Shown: piece after piece, positions 1 to 9,073 of the stretch
Numbering within the stretch: the stretch's first letter is position 1
Layout of the letters: every line of letters starts with the position of its first letter
Assembly (NCBI GenBank): GCA_021300155.1
Contig: JAJTID010000054.1
Coordinates: forward strand, 1-38,147
Direction: 5' to 3'
DNA from: Pirellula sp.
GTDB taxonomy: Bacteria > Planctomycetota > Planctomycetia > Pirellulales > Pirellulaceae
Length of the DNA stretch: 38,147 bases
Program-made: the position numbers and the translations under genes
The notes under the pieces: generated by a model
Seen by the model: the letters and a program-made list of their open reading frames with translations, nothing else
What the model was told of the DNA's origin: nothing
Database searches by the model: none

Positions 1-1464
1 CGATCGAGTTGCCTTGAGTGCTAAGGCTTCTTTGCTTTCCTTTTCGAGCTTCGCTAGCTGAGCGACGATCGATTTCTTCTCTTCGGTAAGCTTTGATTGA
101 TCCGCCTTGAGGCTTGCTACTTTCTCCGCGTGCTCAGCTTCCAGCTTCTTACGCTCTTCCATCTGCTCGGTTGTCTCAGGAAGCTCAGTCGAGTTGAGCG
201 TGCTCCAGACACCAAACGGAATTTTATGGGTTGAAGGCGAACTTCGAAGCATCCCTGCGATGCCATAGTAATCTTCCAATCCAATCGGATCGAACTTGTG
301 ATCGTGGCATCGAACGCAGCCCATCGTCATCCCTAAAAAGGTTGCACCGATTTTTGTGACTTGTGTATCGATATGATCTGCTTCCATCTTCGCCTTATCA
401 GGCTCGACGATCTCGACATCACCCAGCATCAAGAACCCCGTCGCCGTGATGCATTCGGCCTTCTCGGAAACGGATGATGTGGCAATCAGGTCGCCCGCGA
501 TCTGCTCTCGAACAAAACGATCGAATGGTTTGTCTTTGTTGAACGCGTCGATTAAGTAATCACGATAACGCCACGCGTATTCGGCGAAGACATTATTCGA
601 GGTCCCGATCATGTCGGCGTAACCGGTTAGGTCCAGCCAATGCCGCGCCCAGCGCTCACCAAAGGCACGCGATTCCAACAGTCGATCCACGACCGTCGCA
701 CAGGCATGAGGCGAGTTGTCCCGAATAAACGCATCGATCTCGGCAGGAGTCGGTGGCAGGCCGGTCAGATCAAGGCTTACTCGTCGCAACCACGTGTAAC
801 GATCGGCATCGGCGACCGGTTTGATGCCTGCTGCTTCTTGTTTCGCAAGAACAAAATGATCGATCACATCGAGTGGCCACGAACCGTCATTTACCGCCGG
901 GGCTTCGGGATCGGTGATCGGTTGAAAAGCCCAAAACTTGCGTGCTTCTTCGAGATCGATGGCACGTGCAGTCGGTAATTCGTCGGCAACGCGTGGATCC
1001 GGAGCGCCCATCGCAATCCATGTTTCGAAATCGACGATGATGGAATCCGAAAGCTTTCCCTTCGGAGGCATTTCGACATCTTCGTAGCGGAGCGCCTTGA
1101 TCAGCGAGCTTTCCTTGGGTTCCTTGAGATCGATCGAAGGACCATTGTCGCCGCCTTGGATGAGCCCAGCCCGATGATCGACGCGCAGTCCGCCTTGAAT
1201 GATCTTTGAATCCGCCGCATGGCATTCGTAACAGTGTTCGATCAAGATCGGACGAATTTTTCTCTCGAAGAAGTCAAGTTGCTCGGGGGAAGCGGCCGTT
1301 TCATCAGCCGACGTGGGCGAACATAGTTGAGCGACAACCCAAAGTAACACGCACAGTCCGTGTGCCGCAACACGCATTGGAACTCGCCACAGTTCCCTGC
1401 CCTGTAGAAGAACTTCAGAACTCTTGCGATTTCCGCTACGAAGAATTTCCGTGCTGTGCTTCAT
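1..1464 (-). CDS. PSCyt1/DUF1549 planctomycete cytochrome protein (3' end outside window)
   Basis: The reading frame is open from the ATG at 1464 to the left edge, about 488 codons, so the C-terminal part (usually a DUF1553 domain) is missing. A hydrophobic export segment lies at about residues 28-50. It is followed by a c-type heme motif CYECH in the context typical of the PSCyt1 domain, then the DUF1549 signature LDLTGLPPTPAEIDAF and a second CxxCH in CVRCHDHKFDP. A Lys/Glu-rich, probably coiled-coil segment begins near the window edge. Proteins of this family are abundant, exported and nearly restricted to planctomycetes; they are often linked to sulfatases and sugar breakdown, but their biochemical role is not established. 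The start codon overlaps the stop of the upstream GntR gene (ATGA at 1464-1461), so the two are probably co-transcribed and translationally coupled. The family call is firm; the function is not. Confidence 0.9.
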   Translation of the reverse strand, partial: MKHSTEILRSGNRKSSEVLLQGRELWRVPMRVAAHGLCVLLWVVAQLCSPTSADETAASPEQLDFFERKIRPILIEHCYECHAADSKIIQGGLRVDHRAGLIQGGDNGPSIDLKEPKESSLIKALRYEDVEMPPKGKLSDSIIVDFETWIAMGAPDPRVADELPTARAIDLEEARKFWAFQPITDPEAPAVNDGSWPLDVIDHFVLAKQEAAGIKPVADADRYTWLRRVSLDLTGLPPTPAEIDAFIRDNSPHACATVVDRLLESRAFGERWARHWLDLTGYADMIGTSNNVFAEYAWRYRDYLIDAFNKDKPFDRFVREQIAGDLIATSSVSEKAECITATGFLMLGDVEIVEPDKAKMEADHIDTQVTKIGATFLGMTMGCVRCHDHKFDPIGLEDYYGIAGMLRSSPSTHKIPFGVWSTLNSTELPETTEQMEERKKLEAEHAEKVASLKADQSKLTEEKKSIVAQLAKLEKESKEALALKATRS

Positions 1465-2156
1465 GGCTGTTTCTCCAATCGTACGATGACGGCTTGCATG
1501 TGCTTCCGCATGGCTGATTCGGCTGCATCGGGATCATGCTCGCGGATAGCTTTCAGGATCGCGTTATGCAACCGACGACCGAGTTGATTGTCCTTTTGAG
1601 AAGGGGTTGTACGCGCCATTTGAGCGAGAACGAATTCGTAAATTACTTCCATCAAGTTCTGCATCAATTTATTGTCAGCAATCGAAAGCAGTTTGCGATG
1701 GAAACGGAAGTCGATCTCGAGCGCATCGGCATATGGCAAGTCTTCGTCATCGAGTTGCTTCAGCAGCTTTGCCAACTCGGCGATGTCTTCATCGGTCGCC
1801 TTCTCAGCCGCTTGTCGAGCAGCTTGCACTTCGATGGCCGATCGTAGTTCTATATAAGAAAGCAACTCTTTCGGCGAGATCGTCAATGCGGTTTGCAACA
1901 GCCGTACACAGTTCGTCAAGCTGCTCGTATCGCCGACAAAGGTGCCTCGTCCGCGCTGAATATCGACCAGCCCCAGACTCTGAAGCCGAGCCAACGCTTC
2001 ACGTAGCACCGGTCGACTGACCTGTAACTGCGCCACGAGATCATGTTCGCCGGGAAGTCGTGAACCAGCGCCCAATTTCTGATCCTTGATCACTTTCGCA
2101 ATCCGTTCGACGACCAAATCGACCGTCGTCCGCCGCTCAATCGCTGCCAATTGCAT
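1461..2156 (-). CDS. GntR-family transcriptional regulator, FadR/FCD subfamily
   Basis: The 231-residue length is normal for the subfamily. Residues about 10-75 form the GntR winged helix-turn-helix, with the typical string SRLPGEHDLVAQLQVSRPVL and the wing motif RGRGTFV. Residues about 90-220 form the all-helical FCD ligand-binding domain. It keeps the Asp/His pattern DFRFHRKLL and the later LHNAILKAI and MRKHM helices that usually hold a metal and a small organic acid. The gene overlaps the downstream cytochrome gene by 4 nt, so it probably controls that operon in response to a carboxylate or sugar-derived ligand; this is inference. A matching operator lies 38 bp upstream of its start. No specific ligand can be named. 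Confidence 0.93.
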   Translation of the reverse strand: MQLAAIERRTTVDLVVERIAKVIKDQKLGAGSRLPGEHDLVAQLQVSRPVLREALARLQSLGLVDIQRGRGTFVGDTSSLTNCVRLLQTALTISPKELLSYIELRSAIEVQAARQAAEKATDEDIAELAKLLKQLDDEDLPYADALEIDFRFHRKLLSIADNKLMQNLMEVIYEFVLAQMARTTPSQKDNQLGRRLHNAILKAIREHDPDAAESAMRKHMQAVIVRLEKQP

Positions 2157-2193
2157 CCAAAATCTCCGATAAACGCGCTTGACCCAACGTCAA

Positions 2194-2206
2194 CTTGTCA
2201 TACAAG
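2194..2206. promoter_or_regulatory. Candidate GntR (FadR-type) operator
   Basis: CTTGTCATACAAG is a perfect inverted repeat whose core TTGTCATACAA fits the FadR-subfamily consensus TNGTNNNACNA at every fixed position. On the minus strand it sits just before a TTGACG -35-like hexamer upstream of the GntR gene start at 2156, so autorepression is the simplest reading. The match is seen directly; binding is inferred. Confidence 0.6.
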
Positions 2207-2335
2207 CTAACAAATGGCCATAGCTGGTTCAAGCTGAAGCCGGAAAAATCTCGGTGGCAGAACAGAATCAGGTTCTGAGCGCGCAAGTTTAGTTTGCTTT
2301 CTTCCAATACATGCTTTTCTGTCAGTTACTTCCGG

Positions 2336-3028
2336 TTACTTCAGCGGTTGCCGACGATCTGAGGACAAAAAGAATCCATGCTTCAAGAAGTTAAACGTCA
2401 ATTTTTGTACCTCTTTGTTTTGAGGCATCACCATGTGCAAACCTTTCACTTGAATGAAATCACTCGCCCCAGCGAGCTTCATTGTGTCGATGCTCAATAA
2501 GCCATCGTCGTCGCCAGGTAGATCCAGTAAATAGCCATCGTCGTCACCTTGCCCGCCGGCAATTACTGCGAAGTCAAAATCTGGAACTTTTAAGGTCTTC
2601 TCCAGTTCCACCCAGCCACCATGCGGAGCGAGTTGCGTGCTGGCTTGGCCTGCAAGGATCTCTGCCGCCGATCGAATACCATTGCGCTGGGAAACCAATT
2701 CGTTTACCACGTCAACGATCTCAGCGCCGTGATTTGGCGGTGAGATCATCACGAATCGTTGAAAAGAAACTTTTGGTCTCTTCTCCAGTGTGTAGGACCC
2801 AATCGCCTGCAACCGGCCATTAGGGGCTACGAGGCGATGATGTCCGATAATCGCGTGGCATTGAATACGCCAGTTACGGAAAACGACTTGATCCGTCCAT
2901 CCGCCAAGATGGATGGCTCGTCGATGGGCCAAGTCCTCGGACGGTACCTGGGCAATCGCAGTAGCGCCATAGGCTACCAATATCAGACTGATGAAAGCAA
3001 TTGTCCATTCACTTTGCTTAGTAACCAT
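2336..3028 (-). pseudogene. Exported lipase-like alpha/beta-hydrolase with internal deletion
   Basis: The ATG at 3028 is preferred over an upstream start at 3145 because it begins a clear signal peptide (hydrophobic segment ending ATAIAQ). Next comes the phrase FRNWRIQ..GHHRLV, which I recognise from the N-terminal part of exported planctomycete lipase-like proteins. The remainder matches only the C-terminal half of an alpha/beta-hydrolase: MISPPNHGAEIVD, then AVIAGG, then the acid-bearing loop GDDDGLLSIDTMKL, then a late His near GLHMVMPQ. The stretch that should hold the first strands and the GxSxG nucleophile elbow (roughly 100-130 residues) is absent, although the frame stays open. The protein can hardly be an active lipase of this type. 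I read it as an in-frame deletion derivative; a repurposed binding protein is the alternative. Confidence 0.6.
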
Positions 3029-3119
3029 TTCCGTCGTCAAAAGTGATTTCGAGTACTGCGTATGCAAGCCAGCTCCCTCACCAAACAAAACTCCAGCGCA
3101 ATGGTAGGCGATAAACCAG

Positions 3120-3323
3120 CTACCGCCAATCACCGGACAAGACAAAAGGTGCCCAGTATTGTGTTGGGAGGCGAGATGGTGTTTTGCTGTCTGAGGATGG
3201 CGTGTTGTCGCGAACGATGCCGCGCTGGGCGACGCCGGAGAAGACTTTTTTGGGGTTATTGAGTGCCCATACTTTGCTTGAATCCGATCGCAATAGACGT
3301 CGAAGAATTGACAAGTAATCCAT
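3120..3323 (-). pseudogene. Possible C-terminal remnant of a CHAT-domain (caspase-like) protein
   Basis: The frame ends in LPTQYWAPFVLSGDWR, which resembles the last strand of CHAT-domain proteins (YWA.FVL.GD at the extreme C-terminus). Nothing recognisable of the catalytic His and Cys blocks remains upstream, so at most the tail survives. It is the only thing I can name in the 3029-3597 stretch between the lipase-like remnant and the 5'-nucleotidase gene. The short match makes this tentative. Confidence 0.35.
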
Positions 3324-3597
3324 TCCTTGTACCTAAAACCATACTTCAGTCATGATTGCAATGACTTGCCGCTGCCTTGGGCATCATCATACAATCTTTC
3401 AAAGCTATGCAACGATTTGAAATGCAACACATCCGTTCATTCTGACTCTTTAACGAAGCAGGAACAGCTCCCAGCACTTCAAAGTTGTGAGGGGAGCTAG
3501 AAGGTAACAAAGCAGTTCCTGGTGGACTGTTCTGTGATTTTCGTCGTCGCAGAGTATTAGACCGGACCGTGAAATAGAAACCACAGAAGCAACACTG

Positions 3598-5508
3598 ATG
3601 TCATTAAAACCGCTTTCTCGTCGCGAAGTTTTGGCTACCTCGGCCACAGTTGGTGCAACGTTTTGTTTAGCTGGTACCCTTTCTGCCGTACCTTCTTTTA
3701 AACGCACGTTCACCATTCTGCACACCAACGACATTCACTCGAACTTGATAGGCCTGGGACCAGCCACGGACTATTCCACGGACAAACTCAACAACGACAA
3801 GACCAAGGGAGGCTTCGCGCGTCTAGCTGCCATGATTGCAAAGAGGAAAGAGGCACGCGAAGCCCAGGGGCCTGTGCTAATCCTTGATGCTGGTGACTAC
3901 AGTATGGGAACTGCGTTTGGAGCTGCCATCCGCGAAACCGGTGGCGAGTTGCAACTCTTGTCCCAGATGGGGTACGACGCGACCACACTAGGCAACCATG
4001 ATTTTGATCTTGGACCTGATGGTCTGGCTAAGGCAATCGGAGTAGCAGCCAAATCCGGTCGGATTCCCGCGGTGGTCGCGTCAAACACCAATTTCTCGAA
4101 AGACGACCCTACGTTGGCCGATCTCCAACGCTTGGCCAAGGATGGCATAATCCGTCAACATCTCGTAGTCGAGCGAGTTGGTATTCGTTTTGGCATCTTC
4201 GGGTTGATGGGTAAAGAGTCCATCTTCTACGCTAATGGCGCAGGTGCTGTAACGTTCCCCGATCCCGTCGAGACTGCCAAGTCGATGGTAAAGTTGCTTC
4301 GCGAGACCGAGAAGGTGGACATCATCATCTGTCTTAGCCATGGCGGCCTAGATAAAAATGCCGACGGGACTTTCACCGATGGCGAGGACGTGCGACTGGC
4401 GAAAGCAATACCGGGCATTGACGTTGTTATCGGTGGTCATACCCACACAGAACTGCATGATGCGATCATCGTGAACGATCGCACGCCTGTGGTTCAGGCA
4501 GGCAAGTATGGAGAGAATCTTGGCGAACTAGTAATCACAATAGACGGCGATAAATTGACCGTCGAGTCCTACCAACTCCACGCGATTGACGACACCATTG
4601 CTGGTGACAAGCTCATCGCGAGTGAAGTCGAAAGACTGAAGCAGATTGTTTCCGACGTCGTGTTCGCGTCGCGCGGTTACAAAATAGATCAGCCGTTGGC
4701 TAGGATCGATCAAGACATACCCAATACATTCACCGATATTATCGCGAGTACACCTCTCGCCAATCTCATCACCGACGCCTTCCGAAAAGCCACCGGGGCG
4801 GACATCGGCTTCAATGCCAACGGAACGATGCGGGCTGGGTTGACCCGCGGGAAGACAGGCGTACAAACCGTCTATGATCTATTCGCGGTTACGCCTCTCG
4901 GTGCCGGTGTCCTCGATAACACGGCTGGTAGCACCCTGGTAACGGCTTATTTCACGGGCCTGGAACTGAAGCATCTGCTCGAGTACTTGCTCATCGAAAA
5001 CCCGGCTCACCCCGGTGAGTATTTTCCTCGTACTTCGGGGTTGCGATTTCGCTATGACATGTCTCGATCACGCTTCGACGTTGTAACGGCGATCGAGATC
5101 GGTGACCTCGATCGCGGCTACCGAGAGATTGATATCACCGGAAAAGACGCTAGGCTGTTTAGCCTCACTTCTTCCCTATTCGTTGGTATGATTCTCACGG
5201 CAACCCCCAACTATTCAAAGGGCAACTTGGCGGTGGTGCCAAAGAACAAGCAGGGGCTGCCTCTGCAATCCAAGATCGAGGCACTCGACGACCCTCGAGT
5301 CAGCACTCCAGATCTACTGCCACCTACGGGTATATTCGATACAAAAAGTATAGCAACTGCGACCCACAAAGGCGTCCTCCGGGAAATCAAAGAGTGGCAG
5401 GCGATCATGGATCATCTGCGAAGTTTGCCGGTAGGCTTCCAAGGAGAACTTCCTACCATCCCGATCGATGACCGCGCCAAAGAAGTTCGTGCGATAAAAG
5501 AGGGGTAA
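3598..5508 (+). CDS. Exported 5'-nucleotidase / UDP-sugar hydrolase-type phosphoesterase
   Basis: The 636-residue protein has the two-domain layout of the UshA/5'-nucleotidase family. The N-terminus carries a twin-Arg pair followed by a short hydrophobic stretch, suggesting Tat export. The metallophosphoesterase domain (about 38-330) shows LHTNDIHS, the DAGDYSMG block, GNHDFDLG and GGHTHTEL, which together supply the two-metal site. The C-terminal substrate-binding domain (about 370-560) contains NLITDAFRKATGADIGF and FNANGTMRAGL, as in 5'_nucleotid_C. Members hydrolyse nucleotides or nucleotide sugars outside the cytoplasm to salvage phosphate and nucleosides; the exact substrate is not readable. 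The next gene starts about 190 nt downstream, so it may or may not be in the same unit. The Shine-Dalgarno site before the ATG is weak. Confidence 0.93.
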   Translation: MSLKPLSRREVLATSATVGATFCLAGTLSAVPSFKRTFTILHTNDIHSNLIGLGPATDYSTDKLNNDKTKGGFARLAAMIAKRKEAREAQGPVLILDAGDYSMGTAFGAAIRETGGELQLLSQMGYDATTLGNHDFDLGPDGLAKAIGVAAKSGRIPAVVASNTNFSKDDPTLADLQRLAKDGIIRQHLVVERVGIRFGIFGLMGKESIFYANGAGAVTFPDPVETAKSMVKLLRETEKVDIIICLSHGGLDKNADGTFTDGEDVRLAKAIPGIDVVIGGHTHTELHDAIIVNDRTPVVQAGKYGENLGELVITIDGDKLTVESYQLHAIDDTIAGDKLIASEVERLKQIVSDVVFASRGYKIDQPLARIDQDIPNTFTDIIASTPLANLITDAFRKATGADIGFNANGTMRAGLTRGKTGVQTVYDLFAVTPLGAGVLDNTAGSTLVTAYFTGLELKHLLEYLLIENPAHPGEYFPRTSGLRFRYDMSRSRFDVVTAIEIGDLDRGYREIDITGKDARLFSLTSSLFVGMILTATPNYSKGNLAVVPKNKQGLPLQSKIEALDDPRVSTPDLLPPTGIFDTKSIATATHKGVLREIKEWQAIMDHLRSLPVGFQGELPTIPIDDRAKEVRAIKEG

Positions 5509-5700
5509 GTGTAGCGATTTTGATTTCCGTCAGTCTATCCGATGTCCAGTGCACTCACCCTAGCTTTTAAAACAAACGGGGGCAGAACCTAGCAATATCG
5601 ATGGGGCTAACTACCATAACCCGTAAGAAGGGCTCGTTTCGAGACTGTCCGTTTGTGGCGTTTCTTGGCCACTCATTCGTTGCATAAAGAAGCTCGACCT

Positions 5701-7560
5701 ATGACTCGGCACATAAACCAAAGCGTTACAAGCTATTTTTCGATAGCGGTGGTCACCCTTGCGATAGTGCATTCTGGCCAAGCACAAGAACGAACCAATA
5801 TCCAGTTATTAGAGTCCATAACCGGAGCTCTCAAAACTGCTTCCGTGTCGGAGATAAAGATCGCTATAGTCGAGGTCGAGGAGGCATTAAACCGACTGCG
5901 AGAGAGCTTGTCGGAACAAGCGATCGGAATCATCCTCAGCAAAGAACTACAAATCGATTCTCTGGCAACCGAATTACAAAAAGATATGCCCGATGTGATC
6001 GTTCTACATGATATCGAACGGTCGTTGAGTCGAATTCTGCCTGGCAAAGTGCAAGTCACAATGGATAGATTACGAGGCAAAGTCTCGAATTTGGCCAAAC
6101 TCCTCCGATTGTCTCCTGCCGGGCTGAACATCGCAAGGCAATCCATCGCTAGCATCAGTGACCATTTACAAAACGAACAGCTCCGACAGTCGCCAGTCGG
6201 GGATAGAAACCTGCGACAAGCATTTGCCGAGTTAAATCAGCATTACCCATCTGACTTAGATGTCGCCATGCTTGGCAAGAGGATATCGGGCGCAAATTAT
6301 TCGTCCCTTATCAAGAAGGATTTTTTGACGGCTATTTCTCAGCGAAGCTTTGACCTGCCCATTCATTTGCGTGAGTGCAAAGATGGCACCTCGATCGTAG
6401 GAAATGGAAAATTAAACATCGCTTTATCGCTCGAGTTACCACCTAGCAACGGCGAGATTTCGATGTTCGTCAACGCAACTGGGGCCGGGACGATCGACGT
6501 TTCTGCAGACCGCAATAAAATTCACATTTGCGGACAGTTGTCGCCACATATTCAGGGCCAGCAGCCGCTTCACATTCGCCCATCACAAGTTTCCGGTGAC
6601 ACACCAACAGTGAACGCACGTCTCAGTACACAGTTAACGCAGGTGAAGATTGATGGACTCCTTGGGCGTCTTCGTGTATCCGAAAGGTTGGCTGCGCGTG
6701 TCATTCAAAACAAGCTTGATGCGAACGAAAGGTCGGTTTCTGAGAAAATCGAAAAAACCGTACAAGACCGAGTCCAGGACGAAGGATTCGACTTATTGTA
6801 TCGTATCAACGGATTGATCCAGCACGGCGTATGGGACCGAATCCAATCTTTGGATTATAAACCTGAAGTCCACATGCAAAACGACTCTCAGGGGATTCAT
6901 ACCGATACGCGTTTTGTCAGTAGGAATCAGTTAGGCGCCCTGACCAAACGGCCCGAGATTGCTCCGGACCGGTATCAACAACTGGACCTCATTACGTGGG
7001 TCCATGAATCAGCCTTGAATAACATCTTTGAATCGTTTGGTAGTGTTCGGCTAGATGAAGCAACCATTCGTGGCTTATGGGAGACACAATTTAAATTGAC
7101 TAGCGAGGAGTGGAAGAATTTGCCGCCAGCCAGGATTCCAGCGGCCATAACGCTTGCTGATCAATCACCTTTGAAGGTCCGATTCGTTACTAATGGGCTC
7201 GAGGTTCTTTTGCGAGCTTCGTCGTGCGAGTTGGATGGCCATTTTCGGGATAATGTTCCGCGCGAGTTCACTGTGCGTTATCTTATCGCGAATACCGCTC
7301 ATGGAGCCGAATTCTCCCGACAACCTCTTGTTTTCCCAATCGGCTTAGAAGACGACAAAGTTGCTGTTTGGACACAGGCACTCGATCTGTTTTTTGGGAA
7401 GGCAATTCGTCCTATGCCAAAGTTTCGCAATGCTAGTTTCTCGTCTTTTCTGCGCGTAGGCTATTTGAATTTAACCGACGGCTGGCTAGTGATCGGTGTA
7501 ACTCGTTCGACCGTTTCGACTGCTCCAAGTTCGCGATCTGCAGAAGAGGTATCTAGATGA
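5701..7560 (+). CDS. Exported protein of unknown function, coupled to a patatin-like gene
   Basis: I do not recognise the family. The ATG at 5701 is chosen over one at 5653 because it directly precedes a signal peptide (hydrophobic stretch, cleavage near SGQAQ). The first 180 or so mature residues are predicted helical. The middle part (about 200-330) alternates short polar and hydrophobic residues in a pattern suggestive of beta strands, and a charged helical segment follows (SVSEKIEKTVQDRVQDE). The last third has further strand-like stretches ending near LRVGYLNLTDGWLVIGV. No catalytic motif, metal site or repeat is evident. The stop codon overlaps the ATG of the next gene (ATGA at 7557-7560), so the product is expected in step with the patatin-like protein and may be its partner or scaffold; that is inference from gene order. 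Confidence 0.8.
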   Translation: MTRHINQSVTSYFSIAVVTLAIVHSGQAQERTNIQLLESITGALKTASVSEIKIAIVEVEEALNRLRESLSEQAIGIILSKELQIDSLATELQKDMPDVIVLHDIERSLSRILPGKVQVTMDRLRGKVSNLAKLLRLSPAGLNIARQSIASISDHLQNEQLRQSPVGDRNLRQAFAELNQHYPSDLDVAMLGKRISGANYSSLIKKDFLTAISQRSFDLPIHLRECKDGTSIVGNGKLNIALSLELPPSNGEISMFVNATGAGTIDVSADRNKIHICGQLSPHIQGQQPLHIRPSQVSGDTPTVNARLSTQLTQVKIDGLLGRLRVSERLAARVIQNKLDANERSVSEKIEKTVQDRVQDEGFDLLYRINGLIQHGVWDRIQSLDYKPEVHMQNDSQGIHTDTRFVSRNQLGALTKRPEIAPDRYQQLDLITWVHESALNNIFESFGSVRLDEATIRGLWETQFKLTSEEWKNLPPARIPAAITLADQSPLKVRFVTNGLEVLLRASSCELDGHFRDNVPREFTVRYLIANTAHGAEFSRQPLVFPIGLEDDKVAVWTQALDLFFGKAIRPMPKFRNASFSSFLRVGYLNLTDGWLVIGVTRSTVSTAPSSRSAEEVSR

Positions 7561-9008
7561 CTCGCAACATGCATAGACTGGATCGGCTAATACAGTCGGT
7601 ACTCTTGGCAGTTTCACTTTTAGCGGCGGTTGTTCCGAATGCGTTGTCTCAAAGTCCGAATCCACCTGTTCGTGCTGAGCTAGAAGCTAAAATGGCGGCC
7701 ATGGAATTGCTGTTTTGCTTTCAAGGGAAAGGTTCCTGTTTGCCATATGACGGGGGTGTGCTGCACGAGGCGTATGCAAGGATACCAGCCATGCGCCAGG
7801 GACATACGATCGTCGCGGGGAACAGCAGCGGTTCGATACCTGCCGCATTCTTCTGTTGCTTTGGTATGAACGATGAGACTGTTCGCCACGCCGAAAACGT
7901 GTTGAAATTCGGTAATCGCGATGCAGTCCGAAATATGGAGAACATCAACAATAAGATTTCGAAACTCTCGCAAGGTAAATCGACCGAGATACCGCACACG
8001 GATCTACGCGAATACATCGCCTTTGCGTTAGGGGTTCAACAGTGGCGGGACGCCCAAACCATCGAGGAGATCGTGAGGCGAAGCTCTGCAAAACCGAATC
8101 ACCCTTGCCTGATTGTGGCGTGCAATAAAGAAGTGCTCGAAGACCGGCATCCGGAGAACAAGTTGTCGCCGGGCCGTTTGAAAGAGATCGATCTATCGAA
8201 TATGACCGTATCTTGGAAACCGGAAGTGTATGAATACTATCGGAATCACACCGATCGATTCCGCCGTGAGCATCCGGAGTTGATTTTGGGGCCAGATCGT
8301 AGAATCGGCCGAGCCGTGACATTTTTTGTCGATCCGTCGATGTACGATTTGTTGAGTCGAATTCCTTCAAATGAACGAATCGCCGATTTGAGATTGATGA
8401 CTGACGCTGCGGATGTAGCGTTAGCGATCTTGGCTTCCGCATCGGAGCCAACCTATTTTGATCCCGTGGTCGATCCACATCCGGAGAAGGTTCTCGCGGG
8501 CGGTCATCACAACGTGCTCGAATCGGTGCGTCACCGAATCTACAACGGAGGCTATATCATTTCGTTACCGGCACAGGATGTTCGTCGCATGTTGCCCGGA
8601 ATTCGTGTCGTGGGAACCGGTTGGAGGCACAATCCTCTTGTTGCGCGAACCTTATTGAAGAATATGCTTCTCGCAGACTGCGAGGAGATCGCATTTCTAA
8701 GTGAATGGTGGGCGGACTTGGAGGTCAATCCTGACGCAGAGTTCGAGAGCCATATTGAGTTTCGAGATCTGTCCGGCGAAGAGGAGTTTCAGTTTGGTGT
8801 ACGTAGGGCGAAGGAGTTGTTTGACCGTGATTCGGGTTTGCCCGCTTTCGTGATGGTGCCGCACTTCCACACTCCGACGACTGCCGCGATTGCGCCCCTC
8901 AAATTGCAAGAGGATATGTTTACGGACGGCGATGCGAATGCTCCGCGAATGCTAAAGACTCTGCGCGGAATCGCTCCAATCACCATTCCTGCTTCCCAAT
9001 CACGCTGA
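7557..9008 (+). CDS. Exported patatin-like phospholipase-family protein with altered catalytic dyad
   Basis: The 483-residue protein begins with a signal peptide ending near NALSQS. It keeps the patatin order: a glycine-rich oxyanion segment (YDGGVLHEAY, about 64-73), then a nucleophile elbow GNSSG (88-92, Ser90) in the expected spacing, then a helix and the A-S-x-x-P-T-Y-F-D-P-V block. Patatins then have an Asp-Gly-Gly/Ala dyad motif; here the corresponding position reads YNGGY (Asn330). The protein may therefore be inactive, or may use another Asp such as those near VVDPHPEK. Members cleave acyl chains from lipids. The gene overlaps the preceding unknown exported protein by 4 nt. A perfect hairpin just after the stop probably ends transcription. 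The family call rests on motif order and is moderately sure. Confidence 0.72.
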   Translation: MTRNMHRLDRLIQSVLLAVSLLAAVVPNALSQSPNPPVRAELEAKMAAMELLFCFQGKGSCLPYDGGVLHEAYARIPAMRQGHTIVAGNSSGSIPAAFFCCFGMNDETVRHAENVLKFGNRDAVRNMENINNKISKLSQGKSTEIPHTDLREYIAFALGVQQWRDAQTIEEIVRRSSAKPNHPCLIVACNKEVLEDRHPENKLSPGRLKEIDLSNMTVSWKPEVYEYYRNHTDRFRREHPELILGPDRRIGRAVTFFVDPSMYDLLSRIPSNERIADLRLMTDAADVALAILASASEPTYFDPVVDPHPEKVLAGGHHNVLESVRHRIYNGGYIISLPAQDVRRMLPGIRVVGTGWRHNPLVARTLLKNMLLADCEEIAFLSEWWADLEVNPDAEFESHIEFRDLSGEEEFQFGVRRAKELFDRDSGLPAFVMVPHFHTPTTAAIAPLKLQEDMFTDGDANAPRMLKTLRGIAPITIPASQSR

Positions 9009-9013
9009 GAGAA

Positions 9014-9039
9014 GCAGCGTGATAGCACGCTGCCTTTCC
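9014..9039. terminator. Bidirectional hairpin terminator between convergent genes
   Basis: GCAGCGTG (9014-9021), loop ATAG, CACGCTGC (9026-9033) form a perfect 8-bp stem, followed by CTTTCC. It lies between the stop of the patatin-like gene on the plus strand and the stop of the hydrolase gene on the minus strand, so it can serve both. The T tract is short. Confidence 0.6.
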
Positions 9040-9073
9040 ATGGCGAAATATCAATCCGTGTTGCGAGAGTTGG

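Noticed and set aside
1206-1517. Plus-strand frame opposite the cytochrome gene
   Set aside because: It lies fully antisense to a coding region with clear PSCyt1/heme motifs.
3450-3734. Minus-strand frame overlapping the start of the 5'-nucleotidase
   Set aside because: It overlaps the signal peptide of a well-supported gene and has no recognisable content.
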